Shown: piece after piece, positions 21,330-32,809 of the stretch
Layout of the letters: every line of letters starts with the position of its first letter
Numbering within the stretch: position 1 is the first letter of the stretch
Origin: Xanthostigma xanthostigma
Lineage: Eukaryota > Arthropoda > Insecta > Raphidioptera > Raphidiidae
Assembly (NCBI GenBank): GCA_963575645.1
Contig: OY754470.1
Coordinates: 25,278,501 to 25,342,500 of the forward strand
DNA: 64,000 nt
Direction of reading: 5' to 3'
Notes under the pieces: model-generated
Databases searched by the model: none
What the model was told of the DNA's origin: nothing
Seen by the model: only the letters and a program-made list of their open reading frames with translations
Translations under genes and position numbers: made by a program

Positions 21330-22620
21330 TTATCCATGTTATATAAGGAACTCATGTACAAAATTTCATCGCTTTAGACCTCCCGGATTAGGCTGTGCGT
21401 TGTCTGTCAGCCTTGACTTTGTTTATCAAGAAAAGTGAAAAAAATCGATATAAACGTAAATATCAGAAATTTGCTATCCGGCACCCAGAAACAGTTAAGA
21501 GGTATTTATAACGGATAAAACAAGACGTCAGACTGTTATCTAATTAATTATATTTTTAAAATGTTAACCCATTCCACAGTAGGGGCCGGACTTAGCCTAC
21601 TTTGGCCTTTTTGAAATCTGAAAAATAGTTGACAAAAAGTACATTCAAATGTCTTTTTTTGAGTGTATAAAAATAATTCTAAATTATCGGAAAAAATAGT
21701 TTTTAATAAAAAGAAACATAGGTAAGAACAGATTTTCTTTAGATTTTAGATTATCCATATAAAAAGCAATACTTTTTTGTTTATTTGTGTATAGGTAAAA
21801 ACAGTTGTCCAACAGAAAAGTAAACTATCTTGTTTACAAATCTATTTATAATAGACGGTTTGACCGGGTTCTTCTAAAAACCTGGGCTTAGACATTGTCT
21901 CATTTGTCCTATACAGAAATCCGGCCCTGCGGCCTGCCCACAGTATTGCAATATTGCATAATAGTTTTAAAATTCGTCTTTGACAAAATATAAACAAGCA
22001 GGTATAATAATAATTTATTTGGTACCAAAACAGTTTTTTTTTGTAGATATATAAAAACATGAAAATATATTATCACTATTCACTTCAGTGTTAAATCTAT
22101 ATAATTTACATAGATATTATACATGCATAAAAAGGAAACAAAAGAGTAAATAATGTTGCAGCTTTTCAAGTCTAAATATTTCTAAACTGTAAAATTACAG
22201 ACATGACCTCTTGATTTAGTACTGCAGTATACGCATTAATCGACATTACGCAATCTTTAAAAATTCGTAAGTCAATAATATAAACACAAATGTATCAGAC
22301 GCGCAGGTAAATAATAATATTAATTTTATATATAAACTAGCTGATACCCGCGAGTTTGTCTGCGTGGAATTTATGTTTGTAAGCTTGGTACCTATATTCG
22401 AATGTATACTATTTGCAGTTAGAACTTTTGAGCTTAGCTTTTCCGTTTGGATATATTTTTTATTTTTGCTTTTTGTGGAATTGTTCCAAACATCTGTCAA
22501 TAATCTCAAGATTGAAGCACAATTTTTTTGATCTATAATAATAAAAGAAAGTGCCCTGTCAAGATCATAGGGGCCCCATTATCCTAATGTGCCCGCAGGG
22601 CCTCCAATAGCTAGTTTTTT
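21330..22620 (+). mobile_element. Composite element X, copy 3 (forward)
   Basis: Same block order as copy 1: AGAAATTTGCTATCCGGCAC, the hAT MITE, the AT-rich block with GGTACCAAAACAG, the block with CTGCGTGGAATTTATG (about 22360), and the end near GGGGCCCCATTATCC (22570). Confidence 0.65.
21581..21936. mobile_element. hAT-type MITE inside element X copy 3
   Basis: Begins GGGGCCGGACTTA just after TTCCACAGT and ends CCGGCCCTG before CCCACAGT, the same junctions as at 11530-11877. A short GGCCTG duplication lies at the right end. Confidence 0.65.
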
Positions 22621-22808
22621 TAACAATAAAAGAAAATTTCACAGAAACTTTTTAAATTTGGTGTGCTTATTGAAATTCATATTGGAGATACATCCGCTCC
22701 AAGCTTTTTCTGGAAAGGGCATCTGATACCCTTACCCTTTGCTCATAAAGAACTGACCTTCATTACTGTATTTTCCATATGACACATACACTATTGGCGT
22801 CGTTTGAA

Positions 22809-23055
22809 CAATAGATATATATATTAATAGATAGCGGATGCCTATCCTTAAGCATTGTGCGAAATGTTTCCAATTAAAAGCCATATGGAAGCCATTTTGT
22901 ACGTGGAAAACGCCGTAAAAAGCGCGCGGGATTCAAATAGATTAAATATTCTATAATATGATGTTAAAGGAAAAACAATAAAACTCGCAGTAAACAGTGA
23001 TATTTCGCTCTAAAACCTATTTTTATATTGAAACGTTTCAAAAATTATAAAATAG
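22809..23055. mobile_element. Single arm of fold-back element family F
   Basis: Matches the right arm of the 588-bp fold-back element at 35218-35805 in inverse orientation (TAGATAGCGGATGCCTATCC, AAACGCCGTAAAAAGCGCGC, CAGTAAACAGTGATATTTCG). The other arm is missing. Confidence 0.75.
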
Positions 23056-23395
23056 CTCTTAACTGTTTCTGGGTGCCGGATAGCAAATTTCTGATATTTA
23101 CGTTTATTTTTCTTGATAAACAAAGTCCCTCTCTAAAGGCTAACAGACAACGTACAGCCTAAACCGGTAGGTCTAGAACAATGAAATTTTGCACACGCGT
23201 TCCTTATATAACGTGGATGTGTACTTAAGAAGGATTTTTGAAAATTCATTCCCTAAGAGGCTTAAATCTTTAAATTTAGTTAAACGTTAAACTCTCTAAC
23301 ACTAGGCTGACGTACAACGCTCAGCCTAAAAAGGTAGGTCTAGAAGCATGCAAATTTGCACTAAAGTCTCCTATATCAGGGGTGTCAGACTGATA
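23056..23395 (-). mobile_element. Element X fragment
   Basis: Starts with TAGCTCTTAACTGTTTCTGG and GGTGCCGGATAGCAAATTTC and continues with two GAAATTTTGCAC / TTTTTGAAAATTCATTCCC modules, the inverted order of X. Confidence 0.55.
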
Positions 23396-23654
23396 TTTCC
23401 AAAGGATAATTTATAAGATTTAGGGTGTGCTAGCGGGTCAGACTCTAAATTAAAAACTAAGAACCATACTAAATTGAAATCTTTATTTAGGTATATTTAG
23501 TCTAAATCAATTTTCATATAAAGGTAATAAAAAGGGTAAATTATCTTGATCTTGAGGATCCAGACACCTGCGGGCTCTTGTTTTTGATAAGCTCATTGAT
23601 ATCAGGTGTCATATTAGTGGTAGTTATTTTCAGAATAGATTCTGGTGGCTGGCC
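23396..23654. other. Short unassigned stretch between X copies
   Basis: AT-rich, with no recognised coding frame and no repeat match in the window. Confidence 0.3.
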
Positions 23655-24990
23655 GTCTTTAACCTATTGGAGGCCCTGACTCCCTAAGCACATTAGGATA
23701 ATGAGGCCCCTATGGGCTATGACCTTGTTTTATTATTATAGAAAAAAAATGTGCTTCAATCTTGTAATTATTGACAGGTGTTTGGGACAATTCTGCAAAA
23801 CAAAAACAAAAATATATCCAAACGGAAATGTTAAGCTAAAAGTTCTAACTGCATATAGTACACATTCAAATATACCAACCCTAGAAACATAAATTCAACG
23901 CGGACGTAGTCGCGGGTAGCAGCTAGTTTATGTGTAAAATTATTATTTAGCTGGGCGCCTGATACTTTTGTGTTTATATTATTGACTGACAAATTTTTAT
24001 AGATTGCGTAATGTCGAATACTACAGTCCTAAATCAGAGGCCATGTCTGTAATTTGACAGATTTGAAATATTTAGACTTGAAAAGCCGCAGCATTAATTA
24101 TAGGTACTCTTTTGTTTCCTTATCAAACTTATTATGCATGCATAATATCTATGTATATTTTATAGATTTAACACTGAAGTGATTATTTTGATGTTTTTAT
24201 CTTAACTTAAAATTTTTAATGTCTACAAAAATACAAAAAAAAAACTGTTTTGGTACCAAATAAATTATTATTATCCCTACTTGTTTGTATTTTGTCAAAG
24301 ACGAATTTTTAAACTATTATGTAATAAAAATATTGTAATGCTGTTGGCAGGGCCGGATTATTGTATAGGACAATTGAGACAAATGTCTAGGGCCCGGTTT
24401 ATAGAACATCCGGTCAAACTGTTTATTTTGAAAAGATTTGTAAACAACTTAAACAAGATTAGTTTACATTTCTGTTGGATAACTGTGTATAATAAGCAAA
24501 TAAACAAAAATGTATTGCTTGTTATATGGTTAATCTAAAATCTAAAGAAAACGTGTTCTTCTGTTTTTTCTGATTAAATACCTATTAATTTTTCTGATAA
24601 TTTAGAATTGTTTTATACACTCAAAAAAAGATATATTTGAATTTACTTTTTTTCAACTATTTTTCAGATTTCAAAAAAATCAAAGTGGGTTAGTCCGGCC
24701 CTGACTGTGGAAGGGGTTAAAATTTTTAAATATAATTCGTTAGATAACAGACTGTCGTGTTGTTTTATACGCTATAAATACTTCTAGCTGTTTCTGGGTG
24801 CCGGATAGCAAATTTCTGAAATTTACGTTTTTGGAAATTACTTATTTCAATAAAAAGCTACTTTTTTCACTTTTTCTTAAAACTCCTAAAGACTGACAGA
24901 CAACGCACAGCCTAATCCGGGAGGTCTAAAGCGATGAAATTTTGCACATGCGTTCCTTATATAACATTGATGTTAACTAAAGAAGGATTT
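23655..24990 (-). mobile_element. Composite element X, copy 4 (inverted)
   Basis: Begins GGCCGTCTTTAACCTATTGG, then CGCGGACGTAGTCGCGGGTA (about 23901), the AT-rich block, the hAT MITE, and GGGTGCCGGATAGCAAATTT (24799). Copies 3 and 4 are head-to-head about 1 kb apart and can pair with each other. Confidence 0.65.
24348..24703. mobile_element. hAT-type MITE inside element X copy 4
   Basis: CAGGGCCGGATTATTG at the left and TTAGTCCGGCCCTG at the right, followed by ACTGTGGA, the complement of the TCCACAGT flank seen in copy 1. A 5'-truncated duplicate of the same block is at 25056-25386. Confidence 0.7.
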
Positions 24991-25980
24991 TTGAAAATTC
25001 ATCCCCTAAGTGGGTTAATTTACTTAGTTAAAACTCTAACATTGATTGACCGTAAGGACAATTGAGACAAATGTCTAGGGCCCGGTTTTTAGAAGACCCG
25101 GTCAAACTGTCTATTTTGAAAAGATTTTGTAAACCAGATTGTTTACTTTTCTGTTCTATGACATGTGTATAATAAACAAATAAACAAAAATGTATTGCTT
25201 GTTAATTGTTATATGGTTATTCTAAAATCTAAAGAAAATGCGTTCTTCTGTTTTTCTTATTAAATACTAATTTTTCTGATAATTTAGAACGTTTTATACA
25301 CTCAAAAAAAAGAACATATTTGAATTGACTTTTTTTCAACTGTTTTTCAGATTTCAAAAAAAGCAAAGTGGGTTAGTCCGGCCCTGACTGTGGAAGGGGT
25401 TAAAATTTTTAAATATAATTCATTAGATAACAGGCTGTCCTGTTGTTTTATATGCTATAAATACCTCTAGCTGTTTCTGGGTGCCGGATAGCAAATTTCT
25501 GATATTTACGTTTTTGAAATATTTCAATAAAGCTACTTTTTTTCACTTTTCCTAACCCTAAAGGCTAACAGACAACACACAGCCTAAACCGGTAGGTCTA
25601 GAGAAAAGAAATTTTGCACATGAGTTCCTTATATAACGTGGATGTGTGTACTTAAGAAGGATTTTTGAAAATTCATCCCCTAACACTAGGTACTTAGTTA
25701 AAACTCTAACATTGACAGACCCGTACAACGCACAGTCTAAACCGGTGGATCTGGAAGCATGAAATTTTACACAGGAGTTCCTTATATAAAGTAGGTGTGC
25801 AGTTAGAAAGGATTTTTGAAAATTCGTCCCCTAAGGGGGTAAATCTACTCAGTTAAAACTCTTGAACAGACGTACAACGGCACAGACTAAAGCGGTGAAA
25901 TTTTGCAGTTCATATATTATGTCCGTAAGTGAGCACTAAGAAAATATATTTGAAAATTCAGCCCTCTAGGGGGCTAATCT
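24991..25980 (-). mobile_element. Partial duplicate of element X
   Basis: From 25056 it repeats the interior of the hAT MITE (GGACAATTGAGACAAATGTC) and the following GGGTGCCGGATAGCAAATTT block, then four or more GAAATTTT / GAAAATTC-type modules to about 25975. It reads as a local duplication of the 24.37-25.0 kb part of copy 4. Confidence 0.6.
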
Positions 25981-26161
25981 ACTTTAACACTGACTTACTG
26001 ACGGACAATGCGCAGCGACTACTGTTGTTGCTTTTGTTTCATCTCAGTCGCGGTCGGACCCGCAGGACGGCGGGGATACCAGCAGCTAGTAAATTATGTC
26101 ATCTATCTTATATATTTTTTTAATTATAGTATCACTATGTATCTTCAATTAATTTAAAATA
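25981..26161. other. Spacer with a SINE-like end word
   Basis: Contains CGGTCGGACCCGCAGGAC and CCAGCAGCTAGTAAATTATG. It may be the end of the X tail array; otherwise unassigned. Confidence 0.3.
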
Positions 26162-26595
26162 CATGATTTGAGGCCAAAAAGAAAACAATTTTTATTTGCT
26201 TACTTTTTGATCAACGGTGCCAAAACGTTGATCAATAAAGTAAGTAAATAATAGTATATTACACCACACGGGCCTTAAAAGTTGAATTTTCGGCCCTGCC
26301 GAGATTTCAACTTTTAAGGCCCGTGTGGTGTATACGATTTTTCTTCATATCCGCTCGAAAGTACGTACTTTCGTCAGCAGGGACGAAAGATTGACATTTA
26401 CTCCTAGTGAGAACGGCGGGAGGAAAAAATTTCTCATGCGTATTTATACTCGTAACTAGGGTTACCGCTGTCATTTAATATAATAAATAACAGGGAGTAA
26501 ATGTCAAACTTTCGTCCCTGCTATAAGGGACGAAAGTACGTACTTTTGATCGAGGTATGAAGAAAAAATTGTTTTCTATTAGGCCTCAAATTCTA
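26162..26595. mobile_element. Multi-level nested palindrome
   Basis: Outer ends TGAGGCCAAAAAGAAAACAA (left) and TTGTTTTCTATTAGGCCTCA (right). Inside: a hairpin GATCAACG.../CGTTGATC (26210-26235); a ~31-bp-arm hairpin ACACCACACGGGCCTTAAAA and its mirror (26261-26332); and a third inverted pair GGGACGAAAG / CTTTCGTCCC with AAAGTACGTACTTT palindromes on both sides (26354-26556). Class unknown. Confidence 0.7.
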
Positions 26596-27580
26596 CATTT
26601 TAAACTTATATTTTTTGTCCACATATCTTTTGTTAACCAATTTGAATGGTTTCCTCTCAATTGTGTTCAGGAAGATATCAAAGTCCACTTAAATACTCAG
26701 GCAAAATATGGAGGGGGCGGGTATTGGTGAAGAAAATAACAATACATTAATAATTGAAACATTTATATTTTTCTAATTACATGTAACATGTACAGGTGAT
26801 ATGGAATAATTCATATTTTAACTCAATTTTATATTTAAAAATAAAAATAAATTAATTAAAAATGTTTCTAAATGGATTATTCAATAAAATATAAAAATGG
26901 TCAATGAGGATATTTACACATATTGTAGTTATGAGACATTGTATCAAAATGTGAACTGTAAATCTCATTTATTTAGTTTTTATTTTACTAACGATTTGTA
27001 AAATTTTAGAAATCGTGTTTTCGACTACCTGAAAAAACATTACCAGATAGTGTACTGCACCGTTAGCCAAGGTTAGGAGATACGGAGGTGACCTCATCCT
27101 GTTGGGGGTAACGACGTCATCCACTGAACCCATTGATAGAATGTAGATTTTAAACGCTCAACAGCTGAGGTCATCAGCGTCTATATATTTGTATTAGAGA
27201 AACTTCTAATCGGCATACACAAATCGACTGGTATGAGCTCGGGTTCCTGGGAACGCTAATTCCCAAAAAAACATTGAAATGCAAACTTCAATTCAATGTT
27301 TGGCCTAAGGGGGTGAATCTGTCAATTGATAATGCGTGGTTGATAAAAATATAAACTGCTGACATCATTCATGGATCGAGGTAACCTGTGTGTCATTTAA
27401 CCTTGACTGTCAGTTGCATTGTAACCGTGCGAAGAAAATTGCCTCAAAGGCATAGCATTACTTTGGCGTCCTTGTAAAATAAGATAACAAATTTCAAATT
27501 CGAGATACTTGTTTCTATTTTTACGGCAAATAGTTTCAGAGAAAATCACATCTGACGGACGGACGGACACCAAAGTGATA
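26596..27580. other. Intergenic stretch without a recognised feature
   Basis: AT-rich, no supported frame and no terminal repeats. The words around 27070-27190 (GAGGTGACCTCATCC and neighbours) did not match other parts of the window convincingly. Confidence 0.35.
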
Positions 27581-27878
27581 TTGGGCGTGTTTGGCCGAAG
27601 TAAGTACTTACTAAATCTAGTAAGTCACTCACTATACTTACAAAATTTTCGGCCGGGACACAAAATAAGTGCTAACGCAGTAAGCATGGCTTAATATAAG
27701 ACGCCATTTTGCTTATTGTTGATGTAAACAAAACAGACAAACGGTGTTTTTTGTTATGTTAAGCCAATAAGTCTGTCCTGGCCGAAAAGCGCTATAGTCA
27801 GCTTGTAAGATTTTAATTTTTATATGCTAACTGGCTTATTAAGTTTAGTAAGTACTTACTTTGGCCAAACACGCCCAA
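27581..27878. mobile_element. TIR MITE, 298 bp
   Basis: Ends TTGGGCGTGTTTGGCC and GGCCAAACACGCCCAA are perfect 16-bp inverted repeats, and both are followed inward by an AAGTAAGTACTTACT-type palindrome. GGCCGGGAC / GTCCTGGCC is mirrored further in. No target duplication was evident and no coding capacity. Confidence 0.8.
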
Positions 27879-28035
27879 TGTAAGTGTTCCGTTTTGCACT
27901 AAACACTAAATTAACTCCGCCATGTTTTTAAAACCTGTCCATAGCCTCTCCCATTTGTCAGATTCGAACAAAATCACAAACATTGTACCCTTCAGAGATT
28001 CGTCATAAATCGAACAAATCGAGATAGGAAATCGT

Positions 28036-28914
28036 GTAGTAGAAGCGCCGGATGCGTCAAATGTAATCATAAAATAACACAACAGGACCTTTTTTCGCCG
28101 ATTCGTTTAATAAAGAAAAAATTGGTTGTCTGTAAAGTCGGTTTACGGACGATAGTTTTACGTGATAACGTATTCTGCTCGAAGGTCAGGCGGAACGTGA
28201 CACATTTCGGAACGTTACACTTTTTCGTGCATGCAGACGGTGTTTCATCAATTTATAAGACGTTATCACGTCAAAACACAAAATTCAATGTCTGCCTAAC
28301 AAATTCCTGGCAATGTGTTATAAAAATCCGATCCTATTTGTCATGAGTACCTACCTAACTTGACGTGATAACGATTTGAAATTTTGCATGTCAATAGAAT
28401 GTGACTTACCTTTTCCAGTAAATTTTGCCTGCCAGTCAGAAGTAGAGTTTATTGGATTCCATTTTTGGCGCGCCTGATACACAGCCCACTGAAAAGCATA
28501 TTCTCGATATTTTATGTATGTTTTCTAAAATATGTTGAAAAAATACCGAAGAAAAATCGAGAAAACGAAATAACAACTTAAAAATATGTTCAATGTTTGA
28601 AAATGTTCAAGTACATGAGTAAAATATCCAGAATATACCTTTTAGTGGGCTGTGTATTTAATGCGTGTACCAAAAATGGAGACTAAAAAAACTTGACTTA
28701 TGACCATACTTGTGACAATCGGAAGCAGACAAAGTTTATTGGAAAAGGCAAGCCCTATTCAATTTGCATGCAAAATATCAAGCTGTTATCACGTCAAGAA
28801 TTTGTTAGGTAGACATTGAATTTCGTGTTTGTCTTTATTAGACGAATCGGCAAAAAAAGGTTCGGTTGTGCTATCTTATGACGTAACATTTGACGCATCC
28901 AGCGCTTGGACTAC
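28036..28914. mobile_element. Long fold-back element with a module inserted in one arm
   Basis: The arms mirror each other at several depths: GAAGCGCCGGATGCGTCAAA with its counterpart near 28905; CGCCGATTCGT with ACGAATCGGC; TTGTTAGGTAGACATTGAAT with its mirror at about 28290; ACACAGCCCACTGAAAAG with CTTTTAGTGGGCTGTGT. The centre of the outer pair is shifted left of the inner centre by about 100 bp, which is explained by the ~160-bp insert at 28118-28277 in the left arm. Confidence 0.75.
28118..28277 (+). repeat. Module M (copy 1), inserted in the arm of a fold-back element
   Basis: Runs from TTGTCTGTAAAGTCGGTTTA to CGTTATCACGTCAAAA. A near-identical copy in the same orientation lies at 53709-53867. 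It contains ACGTGATAACG and CGTTATCACGT as an inverted pair but has no clear terminal repeats. Confidence 0.75.
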
Positions 28915-29574
28915 TGTTTTCATTTAAGGATTTTCTAGACTGTAATAAATTTTGAATTTTTAAATGTCTGAGCAGATGTTTGACAATTATGGTTACACAA
29001 GTATTTTGTTTTGTTTTGTTTTTTTTTTTTGTCTATCTGTTTCAAGGGATATAACGATCACATACTGAACAAGCAATGAAGCAACTTTAGTAATATTGCT
29101 TCGCTGGGTCGTCAAAATGAAATGAAGTTTGCGCAAACTGGCAGAATTGTCTGTAGAAAATGACACTCCGTCAAGCACTGGGTAACTTTCTATAAAATAT
29201 AGTAAAATAATTCATTTGCAGTGTTTTCTGACATAGAAACAATTTAACAAGTATACTTTTGAAGTTCATTAGTATAGATTGTATACGTTTAATTCTATAA
29301 AAATTAGGTATTTATTTTTTTAACTAGATTTTCGTGTATTTTGATTTAGATATATCATTGACTTCAGTGATAATAGAATTTCTATTATATATAACAATAT
29401 CGACTGAAAACGCTCTAAAATAATGAAATAACATTCATGACAAGCTATGAGTTAATTCGTTTCATATAAGAAAATATTAAATTATAAATTGATTTTATGG
29501 TCAGTTATTAATTTCAGTTACAAAAAAAATTGAAAAGAAGTTTGACCCTGCAGGCCATCCCTGAAACTTCCCGC
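28915..29574. other. Intergenic stretch without a recognised feature
   Basis: AT-rich with a TTTTGTTTTG tract near 29005. No supported gene or shared repeat. Confidence 0.4.
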
Positions 29575-30183
29575 TATTTTCGAGTTCAAAACGCTCAAAA
29601 ATATAATAAATATAGCTAGAAGATAATTTTTTAGCTCTTCGAGCTCAAAAAAAAAAACCACTTTCTTACGAATTTCTCGTTCACGATATCTCGTGAACAA
29701 ATGAACCAATATTGATGCGGTTTGGCAGCCAAACAGCAGAACAGCCGAACAGCCCAACAGCCAAAGGCACAACAGCCCAACTGTTAGGCACTCCAACAGA
29801 ACAACGGCAACACTGCCCAACAGCCTAACAGGCTGTTGGGTTGTTTGACTGTAGTCTGTTAGGCTGTTTGGTTATTGGCTGTTGACTGTTTGTCAGTTCA
29901 ATAGTCCGAAAGCTTAACAGCCCATCAGCCGCAAACCGCGTTTCAATCGGACACTATGTTCAAAAGATATCAGAGGTTTACATACGTCATACATACACAC
30001 ACACACACACACATACATACAGCCCTACGGACAGCATCGCCAAAATAGTCAGAATAGCTTCCTAAGACCTCAAAACGTCGAGATCTGGCGAAAACTCGAC
30101 TTTCGAAAATCGGGATGAAAACAATAACTTCCCGATTTTTTTGAAACAAAAAAGTTTTTGATTTTTTTTTATAGCGGGAAGTT
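29575..30183. mobile_element. TIR-like element with mirrored AACAGCC / GGCTGTT arrays
   Basis: Ends AACTTCCCGCTAT and ATAGCGGGAAGTT are inverted. The centre holds an irregular array of ACAGCC-type words (29730-29835) followed by GGCTGTT-type words on the same strand (29836-29890), so it folds on itself. An (AC)n run at 29996-30012 lies to the right. No target duplication was identified. Confidence 0.5.
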
Positions 30184-32297
30184 AGAAATTAAAAATTGCT
30201 GAATAGAAACATTTTTAACTGTAGTGATACAGAAGGAAATAATTGTTTACCAAATATTTCGCCAACTTTCATAGTCGATAAATACTGTTTTTAAATAATG
30301 ATACATTATTATGAACGTAACAAATATTCGATTCCATTTATGTTAAGTTTGGTAAACATATTATTATTTCTATTTCGAAAAATTATTTGTTTGAGTAGTA
30401 TTAAAATGAAAGAAATGTGGCTTCGCCTGTACAAAAAGCCATAATACGTAATTTTGTCAGAGAGAGAGGGAGAGAGATGGATGTAGATTATAGTCGCTCA
30501 ACAACAAAGGTCATTTGTATCTGCAGTCGTTAATATTCCATTGTTTATAGCTGTTTGTGCAGACGATGCTACATTTTATTTTTTTTTGAAGTGTAACTTA
30601 TGTGAATTCGGTTCATTTACCATTTGCGTTGAATATTTAACGCTAATGGTGTAACCATTGCAACGGAAAACAAATTATATATTATTATTTTGCTATAGTG
30701 TGAACAATGTAAACAACAAAGCACTGCTAGCTGAACATAAATAATCACAGTTCACATTTAAACTAGGCGACACTAGTGCCGCCTAGTGACAATTTTTTTA
30801 CAATCTATTGAATAGTCACGCGAATTTTGTGTCGTCAGGTGATGCTACTCGCGCCATCCTATACCAGAGCACAACTGTTTTCTGAGCGTTGTTTTTACTT
30901 ATGCTGAGTCATAAATAAACGGCGTGTAGATTTTACGTGCTTCGCATTGAAATTAGTTGATATCGAATTATTTCCTGTTGAAAACTCTGACTAGACTAGG
31001 CTTTAAATTGACAATTTTTAAATTATCTTCACCGCTTCATTACGTCTATTATAGCAGATCATTGTAGTTCTTGAGCTGTACTGCCGGAAAGTGTGAATTG
31101 CTTAAAATATGCTCAGCTGCAAGGTTTTATAAGTAAATAAAATTAAATTTTAAAGTGTAACGTAATAAGTTACACTCGTCTTTTCTTAATTTTAATACTA
31201 CTCTAAAATTTAGTTTTGATATTGCTGAAATAAAAGGTCCTATGGCTTCAATTGTAATTTCTTACATTAAAGCCATACAATAGTACATAATTGAAAATAC
31301 AGTGAGTTCAAAAGTAACTAGGTTATGTTTAAATTTTTTTAGAAAAAACTTTTTATTCGAAGGAAGGGAAATATGGCTTGCATTTTGTGTGTAGTTCAGT
31401 TCGGAAATTCCGTAAAATGACTAATGCAATTACATTTCGCAATGTATAAGCGGAACATGTTTTGTGCGTTCGATAGACACGCTTTACATTGCTTCGTCGG
31501 TCATTAAGCTGATGACTCATTCCTTAAATTTTGGTACAAAAGTATGCCTAATAATAATCGCGATTGCATTTGTTTTCGAATTATACGCTTTGATTTTTTA
31601 TAATGATCCAGTATGTTCTTATAGGATGTTAAATAATCAGCGAACATCTTTTGAACTCACGTTTTATAATAAATTATTGGTTTAGATTTTAAATTATCAA
31701 CATCTACTTTAATATTAAATAATATTTAGTTGAAACCTTAGATTATAGAGAAAGTAGATTAGAAATGTCGCATTTATGTTGTTCGAAAATTTTATAAGGA
31801 TTTGATTTTTAGATGGACGTGTCAGATATGTACACGCAGTTCCCTGATTTAAACATTTTTTCGGGCATAAATACTGTATTTACCTTGCAAACACGACACT
31901 ACAAAATTTAATAAACTTTATCGCCTAATTTTATGCATTTGAGTGTTTTTTAACAATTATTAAAATTGTTAGTCATTTACTTAGATATTTCTCGTCTTCC
32001 CTTCTCTATTGTCTATTAAACAAATTAGCAATATCTGCTCAACAAACTGTGCTGTTTTCATAAAACAATCGGTATTTTTATTTGATACTTATTTAAATTA
32101 CGTATTTGTTTTGTTCTTTGTGAATTGTAAGCAGATTTAATTACTTCAAAGATTAGTTTATATCGTTTTATTGTAGCAGAACCGAACATTAGTAAAAAAC
32201 AGTTTTGCGCGAAAAAGTTAAAGAAACTTTAACGGAAATTAAAAAATTAAAATACATACAAATATATTTTTTTTCAATCGATTTTCGGTATTGTGTA
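30184..32297. other. Intergenic stretch with no supported gene
   Basis: AT-rich. A GA-rich run (AGAGAGAGGGAGAGAGATGG) sits at 30460. The quasi-palindrome CTAGGCGACACTAGTGCCGC lies near 30763. Open frames up to about 73 codons here have no recognisable similarity. This is the 3' flank of the SASH gene. Confidence 0.4.
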
Positions 32298-32462
32298 CAG
32301 GGTGCGGTAGCAAATGATCGGATTATAAGAATCCGGTTTTCCATAAGAATCGAAAAAATGCCAGCGACCATCCGGGCATACATTTTTAAATACAAATAAA
32401 TCAGGGCACCTGTGTGTTGGCTATTTTATTTGAATTAGTCACCTCCTGGCTGCCGCACCCTG
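32298..32462. mobile_element. Tc1/mariner-type MITE, 165 bp
   Basis: Ends CAGGGTGCGGTAGC and GCTGCCGCACCCTG, flanked by TA on both sides (32296-32297; 32463-32464). It lies about 350 bp beyond the SASH stop codon, so it could be inside or just after the 3' UTR. Confidence 0.8.
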
Positions 32463-32809
32463 TACAAGATTCGTTGACGTAATGCAGTGGGCATATCCGT
32501 ATTGTTACAGGCAGTAATAGCTTAATTCTTTACAGTTGCGAATTCATAGTTTGTCAGAATTTACATATATATAATTATATTGGAAGAATATTATAAAAGT
32601 TTTAAAAAATCGAGAAGAATTAGTTCCTAAAAAACGTGAAAACAATTTCAATATACAAATAAATTAAATTTCAGTTAGACTATCTATACATATAACATAT
32701 TATTTACACCTAACTAGAAGGGGCACATAAATCTAGGCCAGATGTCAACATAAATTTATTTAAAGATTATGCTAATATGTACGTAACTTGTTGCAATTAT
32801 CCTATCAGT

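Noticed and set aside
29518..29820. 100-codon frame with a hydrophobic N terminus
   Set aside because: It is the translation of the ACAGCC-type array and the flanking element; the apparent membrane segment comes from GGCTGTTGG repeats.
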